This document shows positions 43,663-52,582 of a stretch of DNA of 64,000 nucleotides, one piece after another; within the stretch, counting starts at the first letter, position 1, and every line of letters starts with the position of its first letter. The translations under genes and the position numbers were made by a program. Location: the NCBI RefSeq assembly GCF_001425355.1, contig NZ_LMQN01000005.1:1-64000 (forward strand), given 5' to 3'. A model generated the notes under the pieces. It was not told the origin of the DNA, made no database searches, and worked only from the letters and a program-made list of their open reading frames with translations. The stretch is from Chryseobacterium sp. Leaf405. GTDB taxonomy: Bacteria; Bacteroidota; Bacteroidia; Flavobacteriales; Weeksellaceae.

Positions 43663-44396
43663 GTTTTTTTAAAAGAATATTCGGATTTTCAAAATCGGAA
43701 AGTATCCGCATTTTGATGTATCACAGTGTTTATCCGAAAAGTATGGACATCCAGAATGTTCTTACCGTAACATCTGAAAATCTTGAAGAACAGCTAAAAT
43801 ACATTAAAAAAAAATACAATACATTATTTTTCAAAGAGTTAGAAAATAATAAATCTTTGAAAAACAAACTTATTTTGACTTTTGATGATGGATATTATAA
43901 CAATTTACAATATTTAATTCCGTTACTTGAAAAATACCAATTAAAAGCAACAATTTGTATTCCTACTGATTATATTCAAAAAAATGAAGGGAATACTGAG
44001 CGAAATTTTATGAGTTTCAATGAAATAAAATCTTTGAATCCTGAGTTTGTTGAAATTGCCTTGCACAGTCATTTTCATAAAAATTATTCTCAATTAACAT
44101 TGGCTGAAGCTGAAGCTGATATCAGACAAAACATCGAAATTTTGGAGCAAAAACAAATCGATTTCACCAAAATATTGGTATATCCTTACGGTAAATTTCC
44201 AAAAGAAAATCAAAAGAAAAAGGAGTTCTTCAAAATTCTTGAAAGCTTAGGAATTATTGCCGCTTTAAGAATCGGAAACGCAGTAGAATCTTACCCCTGG
44301 AAAAACAAATTTGAGGTAAAAAGAATTGATATTAAAGGCGGTGACAGTTTTAAAATGTTTAAAATGAAACTGAAATTAGGGAAAATTAAACTTTAA
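43653..44396 (+). CDS. polysaccharide deacetylase (NodB-like)
   Basis: This 247-residue protein has the NodB homology domain. Motif 1 is LTFDDGYYNN, with the two Asp residues near 79-80. Motif 2 is ALHSHFHKNY, with two His metal ligands. A later motif is VYPYGKFPKE. It should remove N- or O-acetyl groups from a surface glycan. There is no signal peptide, but a hydrophobic start (FISFFKRIFGF) may place it at the membrane. An A9 run lies at 43806-43814. Its stop shares a TTAA with the convergent GT4 stop. Confidence 0.88.
   Translation: MFISFFKRIFGFSKSESIRILMYHSVYPKSMDIQNVLTVTSENLEEQLKYIKKKYNTLFFKELENNKSLKNKLILTFDDGYYNNLQYLIPLLEKYQLKATICIPTDYIQKNEGNTERNFMSFNEIKSLNPEFVEIALHSHFHKNYSQLTLAEAEADIRQNIEILEQKQIDFTKILVYPYGKFPKENQKKKEFFKILESLGIIAALRIGNAVESYPWKNKFEVKRIDIKGGDSFKMFKMKLKLGKIKL
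43806..43814 (+). repeat. A9 homopolymer inside the deacetylase gene
   Basis: Nine A bases encode Lys-Lys-Lys (IKKKY). Slippage here would shift the frame early in the protein. Similar A9 runs occur in other genes of this locus. Confidence 0.6.
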
Positions 44397-45472
44397 CTTA
44401 GAACTTTTTTGTATAGTTTTTCATAAGAATCTGCCATTTCTTTATACCCAAATTTCAATGCTCTTTCTTTTAACTTTTCAGCATATTGAATTGGATTTGA
44501 ATTATAGGTTTCTATTCCTTCTTCATACACTTTCTGCATAGAATCTCCTTTGAAATCTTCAAAATAAAAAGCAAGCTCCCCTCCTATTTCCGGAAGACTT
44601 GTAAGTTTACTTAAAAATACCGGCTTTCCAAAATACATCGCTTCCACAGGCGGAATTCCAAACCCTTCGGCTAATGAAGGATGACAATAAGATTCACAAT
44701 GTTGAAGCAGAAAATATTTCTTATTATTATCTATATTCTCAAGAATATGAACTCTGTTTTCCAGCCCTAGATATTTAACTTTTTGCAAAAATTTCTCTTT
44801 ATATTCTGATTTGGCAGATGACGTAACCAGAACAAGATCTCTGTCATTATTTGCGATTAATTCCAGCAAAACTTCCTGATTTTTCTTGGGGAAAAGCACT
44901 CCGATATTCAGAATATATTTTTTATCCAAAAACTCATATTTAACTTCAGAATTAAAAATAATTTTTTCAGGAAATAGTAATCCGTTATAGATAACTTCAA
45001 TTTTTACATCCGCCTTTAAAGTAAAAAGATGTTTGTTTTTAAGGAAATCTTCCTTTACAAACTGCGAAATACAAACGATGGCATCAGACTTGCCTATATT
45101 TTTCTGCACCAATTTGGTGCTTTTTAAGATTTTTTTTTCCGAACTGTTATCGTGAAGAAAATTAAGATCATGAAGAGTGGTTATTTTTCTCTGATTTTTA
45201 GAAATCTTATGAAAATAATCTGATAATTGGTGTGTTGTATGAATTAATGAAAAAGAGAAGGTGTTGATTGATATTTTTTTTTGCCAGAAATTCCAGTTGA
45301 TAATATTAAAATTTGAATTAGTAACCGGAATATTTTTCTTTGGACCGTACAGAGTATAGTCAAAATCATGATTTTTTTCGTCAAGTCCTTTTATAAGAGA
45401 AATACATACGTTGGCAATCCCAGATTTGGGATATTTTAATCTTTCAACATCAATAAGAATTTTCTTTTTCAT
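44393..45472 (-). CDS. family 4 glycosyltransferase
   Basis: This 359-residue GT-B enzyme has GT4 marks: KYILNIGVLFPKKNQEVLLE opens the C-terminal domain, and HPSLAEGFGIPPVEAMYFGKPVFLS carries the E-x7-E motif. LTSLPEIGGELAFYF follows. The first half resembles mannosyl/rhamnosyl-type transferases (GIANVCISLIKGLDE). It runs against the flanking genes, and its stop overlaps the deacetylase stop. Two A9 tracts lie in it (minus strand, 45130-45138 and 45274-45282). Confidence 0.87.
   Translation of the reverse strand: MKKKILIDVERLKYPKSGIANVCISLIKGLDEKNHDFDYTLYGPKKNIPVTNSNFNIINWNFWQKKISINTFSFSLIHTTHQLSDYFHKISKNQRKITTLHDLNFLHDNSSEKKILKSTKLVQKNIGKSDAIVCISQFVKEDFLKNKHLFTLKADVKIEVIYNGLLFPEKIIFNSEVKYEFLDKKYILNIGVLFPKKNQEVLLELIANNDRDLVLVTSSAKSEYKEKFLQKVKYLGLENRVHILENIDNNKKYFLLQHCESYCHPSLAEGFGIPPVEAMYFGKPVFLSKLTSLPEIGGELAFYFEDFKGDSMQKVYEEGIETYNSNPIQYAEKLKERALKFGYKEMADSYEKLYKKVLS
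45130..45138 (-). repeat. A9 homopolymer inside the GT4 gene
   Basis: Nine A bases on the coding strand, in the Lys-Lys codons of the SEKKILK segment. This is a potential slippage site. Confidence 0.5.
45274..45282 (-). repeat. second A9 homopolymer inside the GT4 gene
   Basis: Nine A bases on the coding strand, in the WQKKISI segment near residue 66. This is a potential slippage site early in the gene. Confidence 0.5.
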
Positions 45473-45492
45473 GAAAAACAGTGGCTTTTCGC

Positions 45493-45500
45493 CAAAAATA
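45493..45500 (-). promoter_or_regulatory. -7 promoter element for the GT4 gene
   Basis: TATTTTTG on the minus strand matches TAnnTTTG, 20 bases upstream of the GT4 ATG. It is divergent with the element at 45523. Confidence 0.55.
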
Positions 45501-45522
45501 TAAATTTAAATACTAATTTCTT

Positions 45523-45530
45523 TATTTTTG
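45523..45530 (+). promoter_or_regulatory. -7 promoter element for the 45535 gene cluster
   Basis: TATTTTTG matches TAnnTTTG, 4 bases before the ATG, so the transcript would be nearly leaderless. It probably drives the five-gene run 45535-50770. Confidence 0.5.
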
Positions 45531-45534
45531 TTGG

Positions 45535-46515
45535 ATGAAAATTTGTTTGATCAGCTTTGACTTTTGGCATTACGATGAACATATTGTTGAAAAACTTAAT
45601 GAGAAGGGCATTCAGGCCTATCATATCAATATCGGAGCTTTTACCCACAAAAATTTGGGTGCACGACTAAAAAATACTTTTAGTAAAATATTTTTGGGAA
45701 CAAACCCAAAATTTCACAAGAGACAAAATTTCATTATAGAGTCTTTAGAAAAAATAGGAAAACAGGATCAGATTCTGGTAATAAATCCCGAAGAGATTGA
45801 AGAAAGAGTGCATGAAAAAATAAGAGAATATACCGATAGAAATATTGCTTATTTATATGATAGTGTAGCCAGAAACCCTACAACTCATATTCTCCATTAT
45901 TTCGACAAAGTTTTTTCTTTCGATGATGAAGATGTAAATACTTTTGGATTTGAAAAAATCACGAATTATAATTATCTTAAATATGTGCCTGCAGAAAGTC
46001 AAAAACCCAGACTTGATCTCTTTTATATCACTTCTTATGATAAGAGCAGGCTGGCTATATTAAATACCTTAGCAACAAAGCTTAAATCTTTAGGTGTAAA
46101 ATTCAAAGCTACTATAGCAGGAAAAAAAGGGTGGAAAAACAAGGTAAAACAGATCGTTGACAAAACGAATGTTGATGTTTTAAGATTCAGGACTAAAAAT
46201 ATTCCTCATCATGAAGTGCAAAAATATTATAAGAACACCAAAGTAATTCTTGATCTGATGCGTGAGAACCAAACAGGTTTAAGTTTCAGAATTTTTGAGG
46301 CTATGGCTTTAGAGAAAAAAATAATCGCTGATAATCCGAATATAATACATTACGATTTTTATAATCCAAATAATATTTTGATATTAGATGAAAATTACGA
46401 TAATATCAAAAAAGATTTTTTCGAAACACCATATGAAAAACTTCCTAAGGACATTTATGATAAATATACTTTGGATAATTGGGTGAATACTGTTTTTAAT
46501 TTGAATTTGGAATGA
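45535..46515 (+). CDS. CgeB-like GT-B glycosyltransferase (module copy 1)
   Basis: This 326-residue protein resembles the CgeB-type/group 1 glycosyltransferases common in flavobacterial glycan loci. The C-terminal half has IPHHEVQKYYKNTKVILDLM, NQTGLSFRIFEAMALEKKIIADN and DNPNIIHYDFYNPNNI, a nucleotide-sugar-binding region. It is paralogous to the gene at 47481, and both are followed by a GT2 gene. The sugar is unknown. It overlaps the next gene's start by 4 bases (ATGA). Confidence 0.78.
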   Translation: MKICLISFDFWHYDEHIVEKLNEKGIQAYHINIGAFTHKNLGARLKNTFSKIFLGTNPKFHKRQNFIIESLEKIGKQDQILVINPEEIEERVHEKIREYTDRNIAYLYDSVARNPTTHILHYFDKVFSFDDEDVNTFGFEKITNYNYLKYVPAESQKPRLDLFYITSYDKSRLAILNTLATKLKSLGVKFKATIAGKKGWKNKVKQIVDKTNVDVLRFRTKNIPHHEVQKYYKNTKVILDLMRENQTGLSFRIFEAMALEKKIIADNPNIIHYDFYNPNNILILDENYDNIKKDFFETPYEKLPKDIYDKYTLDNWVNTVFNLNLE

Positions 46516-47480
46516 AAATTTCTGTCGCATTATGTACTTATAACGGTGAAAAATTTCTTCGCCAACAATTAGATTCCATTTTAAATCAAACGGTAAAAGT
46601 TGATGAAATAGTAGTCTGTGATGATAGATCAAAAGATCAGACACAAAAAATTTTATCCGAATATAAAATTCAATTTCCGGATATTTTCAAAATACATATC
46701 AACGAAAAAAACTTACGCAGTGTAAAGAATTTTGAAAAAGCAATTTCACTTTGTACAGGCGATATTATTTTTCTGAGTGATCAGGATGATATTTGGGAGA
46801 AAAGTAAAGTAATCATTTTTCTGAGTTATTTTGATAAACATCCTAATGTAAATGCTATTTGTAGTAATGGCATTGCAATAGATGAGGACGGAAGCCCATT
46901 AAATAATTTAACAATTTGGGATGTTCCGAAATTATTACAAGATCAGGATATTAAAATTGATTATTTCAACCTTATTGCATTCATAGAAAATATTGCAACT
47001 GGTGCTGGAATAGCTTTTAGAAATACGATTAGAAAAGAAATTCTTCCTATTCCTCTTAAAGATGGATTTCATCATGATGAATGGATTGCATTATTAACAT
47101 CATATGAGCAGAGTTTTATCATGATTAATGAAAAACTATTTCAATACAGAATTCATGCAAATCAGCAAGTAGGTGGTGTAATTTATAGAAATGATGATTC
47201 TACCAAGAAAAGACTTGTTAATCATTTTAACCTGTTTTCAGAAGAAAAAACATTTTCACAATACAAGAAATTTCTAAAAAGATTGAGTCAAAGCTATAAA
47301 AAGCATACTCATCTTTTAAATAAAGCAGGAAACGGAAATTCTGAAATTTCTCATGAAATTGTAAAAAGATGCAAACAGCTGTTTATCATTCACAGAAAAA
47401 ATATGAAAAAGAAATATCCTTTGAAATTTTTTATTCTAAGTATAGCCGACAGTCTTAATGATAAAAGAAAGATAAAATAA
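46512..47480 (+). CDS. family 2 glycosyltransferase (module copy 1)
   Basis: This 322-residue GT2 enzyme starts with KISVALCTYNGEKFLRQQL, then CDDRSKDQT and the metal-binding FLSDQDDIW near residue 88. FHHDEWIALL holds the likely catalytic Asp. The group resembles rhamnosyl/galactofuranosyl-type transferases of O-antigen loci. It is paralogous to 48525-49484. No base separates its stop from the next gene's start. Confidence 0.87.
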   Translation: MKISVALCTYNGEKFLRQQLDSILNQTVKVDEIVVCDDRSKDQTQKILSEYKIQFPDIFKIHINEKNLRSVKNFEKAISLCTGDIIFLSDQDDIWEKSKVIIFLSYFDKHPNVNAICSNGIAIDEDGSPLNNLTIWDVPKLLQDQDIKIDYFNLIAFIENIATGAGIAFRNTIRKEILPIPLKDGFHHDEWIALLTSYEQSFIMINEKLFQYRIHANQQVGGVIYRNDDSTKKRLVNHFNLFSEEKTFSQYKKFLKRLSQSYKKHTHLLNKAGNGNSEISHEIVKRCKQLFIIHRKNMKKKYPLKFFILSIADSLNDKRKIK

Positions 47481-48521
47481 ATGCCAGAAAATCAATTTCT
47501 AAGAGATAAAACGATAATTATTGCTATTCCAAATGATTTTGGTCTTCCTGAAATGTTTAAAAAAAATCTTGAATTTTTGGGAATGATTGTTTATTTACTT
47601 CCCCATTCTGAAAACCATCATAAAATTTCGATTATTGACGAGTTAAAACATATTGGTCGGAAAATCTTTAAGAAAGATCGATCTTATAAAAATATAGCAA
47701 AAGAACAAAACCGTCTGAGGATAGAGCAACAAATACATCACAATTTATTAGATTCTATTTCTGAAGAAATAGATTTTGCACTTATAATACGTCCGGATCT
47801 GCTTAATAATGATATTATCGAAAAAATAAAAGGAAAGGCAAAAAAAATGGTCGGTTATCAATGGGATGGATTGGAAAGATATCCAAATATCTACAGAAAA
47901 ATAAAATATTTTGATAGTTTTTTTGTTTTTGACCAGAAAGACTTAGCTTTCGACCCAAACTTTAAACTTATAACTAATTTTTATTTTGATTTTAATATAG
48001 AGGAACATTTATATCCAAAAAATGACGTATTTTTTATTGGTAGCCATATAGAAAGCAGAATGCCCAAATTGATAGAAATTTCTTCATTTTTAAAAAAAAA
48101 TGGTTTTAAGATTGATATAAATGTTATTGGAAGCTCACGAAAATACATAGAAAAAAATTCAGAATCGGGAATAACTCATATCACGGAAATTTTTGATTTT
48201 GAAAAAAACTACAATAAGATTAAAAATGCAAAAGCTATTTTAGATTTATTAAATAATGTACATAATGGGTTATCTTTACGCACATTTGAATCTATCGGAT
48301 TGAAGAAAAAACTAATCACAAATAATCTGGAAGTAAAAAATTATGACTTTTATAATAAGGATAATATTTTTATTATTGGGGAAAATAAAACAGATGATAT
48401 CTCAACATTTTTGTCAACACCATATAATGACCTTAATTTCGAAATTTATAAAAAATATGGCTTTACAAACTGGATCTGCAATATTTTAGAAACTTCGGAA
48501 TATTTGCCTATAATCAATTAA
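47481..48521 (+). CDS. CgeB-like GT-B glycosyltransferase (module copy 2)
   Basis: This 346-residue paralogue of the gene at 45535 keeps the C-terminal ILDLLNNVHNGLSLRTFESIGLKKKLITNN and KNYDFYNKDNIF segments. Its N-terminus has diverged strongly. It follows copy 1 of the GT2 gene with no spacing and precedes copy 2 by 3 bases, so a two-gene unit seems to have been duplicated. An A9 run lies at 48092-48100. Sugar and acceptor are unknown. Confidence 0.75.
   Translation: MPENQFLRDKTIIIAIPNDFGLPEMFKKNLEFLGMIVYLLPHSENHHKISIIDELKHIGRKIFKKDRSYKNIAKEQNRLRIEQQIHHNLLDSISEEIDFALIIRPDLLNNDIIEKIKGKAKKMVGYQWDGLERYPNIYRKIKYFDSFFVFDQKDLAFDPNFKLITNFYFDFNIEEHLYPKNDVFFIGSHIESRMPKLIEISSFLKKNGFKIDINVIGSSRKYIEKNSESGITHITEIFDFEKNYNKIKNAKAILDLLNNVHNGLSLRTFESIGLKKKLITNNLEVKNYDFYNKDNIFIIGENKTDDISTFLSTPYNDLNFEIYKKYGFTNWICNILETSEYLPIIN
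48092..48100 (+). repeat. A9 homopolymer inside the CgeB-like gene
   Basis: Nine A bases encode the Lys-Lys-Asn of LKKNGF. This is a potential slippage site. Confidence 0.6.
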
Positions 48522-48524
48522 ATA

Positions 48525-49484
48525 ATGAAGATTTCTGTAGCACTTTGTACTTTCAATGGCGCAAAATATATAAAAGAACAATTAAATTCAATTTTAGATC
48601 AAACTCTTCCAGTAGATGAGATTATCATTTGTGATGATCTTTCTACAGATGGCACCTTTGAAATTCTTTCTGATTATCAGAAAAATAACCCGGAAATTTT
48701 AAGAATTTTTCAAAATGAGAAAACTCTTAAAAGCGTAAAAAACTTCGAAAAAACAATATCACTTTGTACAGGGGAAGTTACCTTTCTAAGTGATCAAGAT
48801 GACTATTGGTATCCTGAAAAAGTAGAGATTTTTATAAATAAATTCAAAGAAGACACCGCAATGCTGGCTTTCTGTTCCAACGGATTCTTAATGGATGAAA
48901 ATTCTAAAATAATGAATGATTATTTTACAAAATGGGATGTTTATGAAAAATATTCAGAGAGCAAACCTAATTTTGAGATGTTTAACTTTATTACTCAAAA
49001 AGGTAATTTTTCTACAGGAGCAACAATGGCTATAAAAACTGAATTTGCAAAATCTGTTTTCCCAATTCCCCAACTTCAAGATTTTCATCATGATGAATGG
49101 CTTACTCTTTTAGCAACTGTTGACGGAAAAATGGGATTTATTCCACAAAAACTTATCAATTATAGAGTACATTCTTCTCAACAGGTTGGAGGAATTGCAT
49201 TTCATAATGACAGTAATTATTTTAAAGAAATATTATCATATTTTAATTTCAATAATGATACTGATGATTTTAAAAGTATAAAAAGCAGAATAAAAGCACA
49301 GGTTCAATGGCATAATAAATTCCTAATTAATTTTAAAAGCAATACTACACAATTTAAATTTCTACGAAATAAGTTTTTAGATGAATATAACAAAAATATT
49401 ATACTGATGAAACAAAAATTTGGAATAAAATATTTTTTAGTATCCATAATAGATAAACTAACTAATAAAAGGCAATTGAAATGA
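48525..49484 (+). CDS. family 2 glycosyltransferase (module copy 2)
   Basis: This 319-residue paralogue of the GT2 at 46512 has KISVALCTFNGAKYIKEQL, CDDLSTDGT, KNFEKTISLCTGE, FLSDQDDYW and FHHDEWLTLLA. The two share these blocks in register along the entire length, with lower identity in the C-terminal third. It overlaps the next GT4 gene's start by 4 bases (ATGA), so it is translationally coupled to it. The sugar is unknown. Confidence 0.87.
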   Translation: MKISVALCTFNGAKYIKEQLNSILDQTLPVDEIIICDDLSTDGTFEILSDYQKNNPEILRIFQNEKTLKSVKNFEKTISLCTGEVTFLSDQDDYWYPEKVEIFINKFKEDTAMLAFCSNGFLMDENSKIMNDYFTKWDVYEKYSESKPNFEMFNFITQKGNFSTGATMAIKTEFAKSVFPIPQLQDFHHDEWLTLLATVDGKMGFIPQKLINYRVHSSQQVGGIAFHNDSNYFKEILSYFNFNNDTDDFKSIKSRIKAQVQWHNKFLINFKSNTTQFKFLRNKFLDEYNKNIILMKQKFGIKYFLVSIIDKLTNKRQLK

Positions 49485-50770
49485 ATAAAAACATTGGTAT
49501 AAATATTTCAGGATATATAAATAAAGTTTTTGGTCTGGGTGTAGCTGTAAGGGCAAATATTGAGGCAATAAGACAAGCAAATATTCCCTATAGCATTAAT
49601 GATTTTAATCTCCAATTTTCAGATAATGTCAAAGAAACTCATCTAGAAGAGAGTTTCTCTTTAGAAAATCCTTATCCAATAAATCTAGTTCAAATAAATA
49701 TAGATAGGTTAGATGAAGTTTTTAAAAATATTGACCATAATTATTTTAAAGGAAAATATAATATCGCATTTTGGGCTTGGGAGCTAGAGAACTTTCCAGA
49801 TGCCGCAAAACCTTATTTCAATTTTTTTCAGGAAATATGGGTTCCCAGTAATTTTTGTGCGGAAGCAATTTCAAAAATATCTCCTATTCCTGTATTAAAA
49901 TTTATGCATCCTATTTCTCTTGCAAAACCAAGTTATATTCGCAGTGAATTTAATATTTCCGAAGACAAATTTGTAATTCTTACGATGTTTGACTATTACA
50001 GTTCTATCTATCGTAAAAATCCTCTCGCAACTATAGATGCTTATGAGAAGGCTTTTGGTAAAAACCATACTGAAGCAATTTTAATAATTAAAACTTCTAA
50101 AAGCACGGATTTTCCAATGGAAAAACAAATGTTAATAGATAGAATAGCTGATAATAAGAGTATCACTATATTAGAGGAAATTTTAGATGAAGATAGGCTT
50201 TATAGTTTAATTAATTGCTGTAACTGTTTTATATCATTACATAGATCAGAAGGCTTTGGACTTACCATGGCAGAAGCAATGTACCTTGAAAAACCTGTAA
50301 TTGCCACTGCTTATTCTGCCAATACTGAGTTTATGAATATCAACAACTCATTTCCTGTGAAATACTCCATGGTCAGTGCAGAAAATCAGTATTACTACAG
50401 CACAGAGAAAGATTATTGGGCAGACGCAGATACAGATCATGCCGCACAGCATCTTACATTTATTTATCAAAATCCAGATGAAACGAAGAAGATAGCTTTA
50501 AAAGGAAAAAAGCATATTGAGTTGTACTTATCACCTAAAACAATTGGCGAAAAAATCAAAGATAGAATTTCATATATTGATGAAACATTTTTAAACAAGG
50601 GAGAAAACAAAATATCTTCAGAGATTACTTTACTTGAATTCGAGAAAAAACAACTTCAGGAAAAAATTAATAGACTTAAAAACTATTTTCCAATCAGAAT
50701 GAAACTTGCTTTTAAAAACCTACAAAACAAAATTACAGGAAAAGATAGAAAGTATTTCTGGGAAGATTAG
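49481..50770 (+). CDS. family 4 glycosyltransferase
   Basis: This 429-residue GT-B enzyme has GINISGYINKVFGLGVAVR at the start, AFWAWELENFPDAA, VILTMFDYYSSIYRKNPLA and the GT4 motif SLHRSEGFGLTMAEAMYLEKPVIATAYSANTEFM. The C-terminal tail (residues about 380-429) is a charged, coiled-coil-like stretch (LLEFEKKQLQEKINRLK). It is the last gene of the plus-strand run, and its stop overlaps the convergent GT2 stop. Confidence 0.87.
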   Translation: MNKNIGINISGYINKVFGLGVAVRANIEAIRQANIPYSINDFNLQFSDNVKETHLEESFSLENPYPINLVQINIDRLDEVFKNIDHNYFKGKYNIAFWAWELENFPDAAKPYFNFFQEIWVPSNFCAEAISKISPIPVLKFMHPISLAKPSYIRSEFNISEDKFVILTMFDYYSSIYRKNPLATIDAYEKAFGKNHTEAILIIKTSKSTDFPMEKQMLIDRIADNKSITILEEILDEDRLYSLINCCNCFISLHRSEGFGLTMAEAMYLEKPVIATAYSANTEFMNINNSFPVKYSMVSAENQYYYSTEKDYWADADTDHAAQHLTFIYQNPDETKKIALKGKKHIELYLSPKTIGEKIKDRISYIDETFLNKGENKISSEITLLEFEKKQLQEKINRLKNYFPIRMKLAFKNLQNKITGKDRKYFWED

Positions 50771-51411
50771 TTAATTGTATCATAGAAAGCATTTTGTTGC
50801 TTTTGTTTTGTAATACTTTTCTTATGAATTAGGCAATAGGTATAATCTTTAGGAAGTTCTGTGGATCTTGTATTTCCATAGAAAACTTCGTGTACTTTAT
50901 TTTTCCAGAATATTTTCTTATTATTTTTTATAATTCTTGGCTGATAATCTGGAAAATTGATATACCCATCCTCATTGACATTCCAGTTCATTTCTTTAAT
51001 ATACTCCTCAGAAATATCATCTACAATGTTAATTCTTGGAATAAGAAAACAATCAGATTTTTTTTCTTTGCGAAGATATGGTTTTATATTTTTCAGCAGT
51101 TTCTCAGCAGGATATTCATCTGCATCTATCTGAAACAGATAATCTCCTTTTGCATTATGAATAAGGATATTTTTGAATGTAGCAAAATCACCGTTCAATT
51201 TAGATTCCAATCTCACGACAGAAGAACCATAACTACTGATCAGCTCAGAAACTTTTTGATTTTGATTGGTAACATCTTGAAGAATAATAATTTCATCATT
51301 CTTATCAATTTGTGGCAGTAAAATATCTAGCAGTACTTTTAATTCATCGTACTCATTACATACTGTAATTCCATAAGTAATTGCAATTGGTTTTAATAAA
51401 AAATCAAACAT
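50767..51411 (-). CDS. short family 2 glycosyltransferase
   Basis: This 214-residue GT2-like enzyme has ITYGITVCNEYDELKVLLD, IILQDVTNQNQ, FATFKNILIHNAKGDYLFQIDADEYP (DAD near 98) and the FWKNKVHEVFYGN segment. It is shorter than most family members, and the C-terminal region after about 190 is brief. It starts 1 base from the neighbouring GT2 gene stop (overlap at 51411), so they are coupled. Substrate unknown. Confidence 0.8.
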   Translation of the reverse strand: MFDFLLKPIAITYGITVCNEYDELKVLLDILLPQIDKNDEIIILQDVTNQNQKVSELISSYGSSVVRLESKLNGDFATFKNILIHNAKGDYLFQIDADEYPAEKLLKNIKPYLRKEKKSDCFLIPRINIVDDISEEYIKEMNWNVNEDGYINFPDYQPRIIKNNKKIFWKNKVHEVFYGNTRSTELPKDYTYCLIHKKSITKQKQQNAFYDTIN

Positions 51412-52574
51412 TATTTCCTTATTATTAATTGTTGTTCGTAGGACTTTTCTTTCAGTACATTTATTTTCAATTGATTACTTTTAAACCAATTTTTGCTTTT
51501 AAAAAGTCTTTTCCAAAGACTTTTTTTTGATTTTTTTTCATTTTCAATAATATCTACAAGATTTCTAAAACTATGCATATTTTTTTCATTAAGTTTATTC
51601 GAATTAAATTTTATTATGACATCATCAATAAACTCTGAATCTTTAGTTTTAAACTTTTCTCGCAAATTAAATATCGTGTTTTTTTGCTCATCTGAAATAT
51701 ACTTTTCAGGTTTAAAATCGGAATAAATATGATCGACAAAGATTTCAAGTGCTCTAACCGAATCTTCGGTCGGGTTCTCCAGATAAAGACCATATTTTAG
51801 TTTCTTTTTGCTTTTAGATTGATTATTGAACCCCCATTTTCTTACAAAATTCCTCAAAGAATTTTCTTCGATATTTTGCGTTTTATATTTAAATTCATCA
51901 GAAAATCTTGAGGTTTTGCTCACAAAATGATATACTATCGCATTTGGGCATACAAAAATTTTTTCTCCAGATATTTTCAATCTCAAAATTAGATCATCAT
52001 CTTCGCAAAACATCGGTTTAAAAATCGGATCTAAACCATTTATTTTAACTAAAATATCTTTTCTAGCTGCCAAAAAAAAGCTCACGTCTTCTGTAAATTC
52101 TCCCTTTTGGCTCGTTTGATTATTCTCAAATTGGAAAAAATCATCAAACCGAAACGTTTCAAAATCATCTCCGAAATCCTGAATCTCTTTCCAAAGCCTT
52201 TTATCTCCAGCAAAAATAGGAGGTTCTATTACTTTGTAATAAACAACATTGTGTATTGAAAGAGTATTTTCAATTTCTGATAAAAAGTTTTTACCAATTA
52301 CCATATCATTGTGAAGAAAACAGATATAGTCTTTGGTTGCTATTTCTATTGCTTTATTGTAAGTATCAGAAAGAGTTTTCTCTTCTTTACTAAAAAAATA
52401 AATGCAATTTTCATCCTTTAAAGAATAGAGCCAATCATTTGTGCCATCCGTACTTCCATAACTTACAAAAACAATTTCCGTTTCAGGATAGTTTTCTCTT
52501 ATAAACTCATAACAACGTTTAGAATATTCTAAGTTATTTTTTAATCCTATTAAAAACGAAATATTATTAATCAT
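51411..52574 (-). CDS. family 2 glycosyltransferase with long C-terminal extension
   Basis: This 387-residue protein has an N-terminal GT-A domain: NISFLIGLKNNLEYSKRCYEF, VSYGSTDGTNDW, YICFLHNDMVIG (near 90-101) and the EDDDLILRLKISG block. From about residue 275 a charged helical extension follows, with few aromatic residues and many Lys. A terminator-like hairpin lies inside this extension (51501-51528). The extension could hold a protein-binding role. Sugar unknown. Confidence 0.8.
   Translation of the reverse strand: MINNISFLIGLKNNLEYSKRCYEFIRENYPETEIVFVSYGSTDGTNDWLYSLKDENCIYFFSKEEKTLSDTYNKAIEIATKDYICFLHNDMVIGKNFLSEIENTLSIHNVVYYKVIEPPIFAGDKRLWKEIQDFGDDFETFRFDDFFQFENNQTSQKGEFTEDVSFFLAARKDILVKINGLDPIFKPMFCEDDDLILRLKISGEKIFVCPNAIVYHFVSKTSRFSDEFKYKTQNIEENSLRNFVRKWGFNNQSKSKKKLKYGLYLENPTEDSVRALEIFVDHIYSDFKPEKYISDEQKNTIFNLREKFKTKDSEFIDDVIIKFNSNKLNEKNMHSFRNLVDIIENEKKSKKSLWKRLFKSKNWFKSNQLKINVLKEKSYEQQLIIRK
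51501..51528 (+). terminator. terminator-like hairpin inside a glycosyltransferase gene
   Basis: AAAAAGTCTTT-TCC-AAAGACTTTTT is a perfect 11-bp stem followed by TTT on the plus strand. It lies in the 3' part of the minus-strand gene 51411-52574 and could stop plus-strand read-through from the convergent run. Because it is inside codons, function is uncertain. Confidence 0.4.
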
Positions 52575-52582
52575 ACAAGCAA

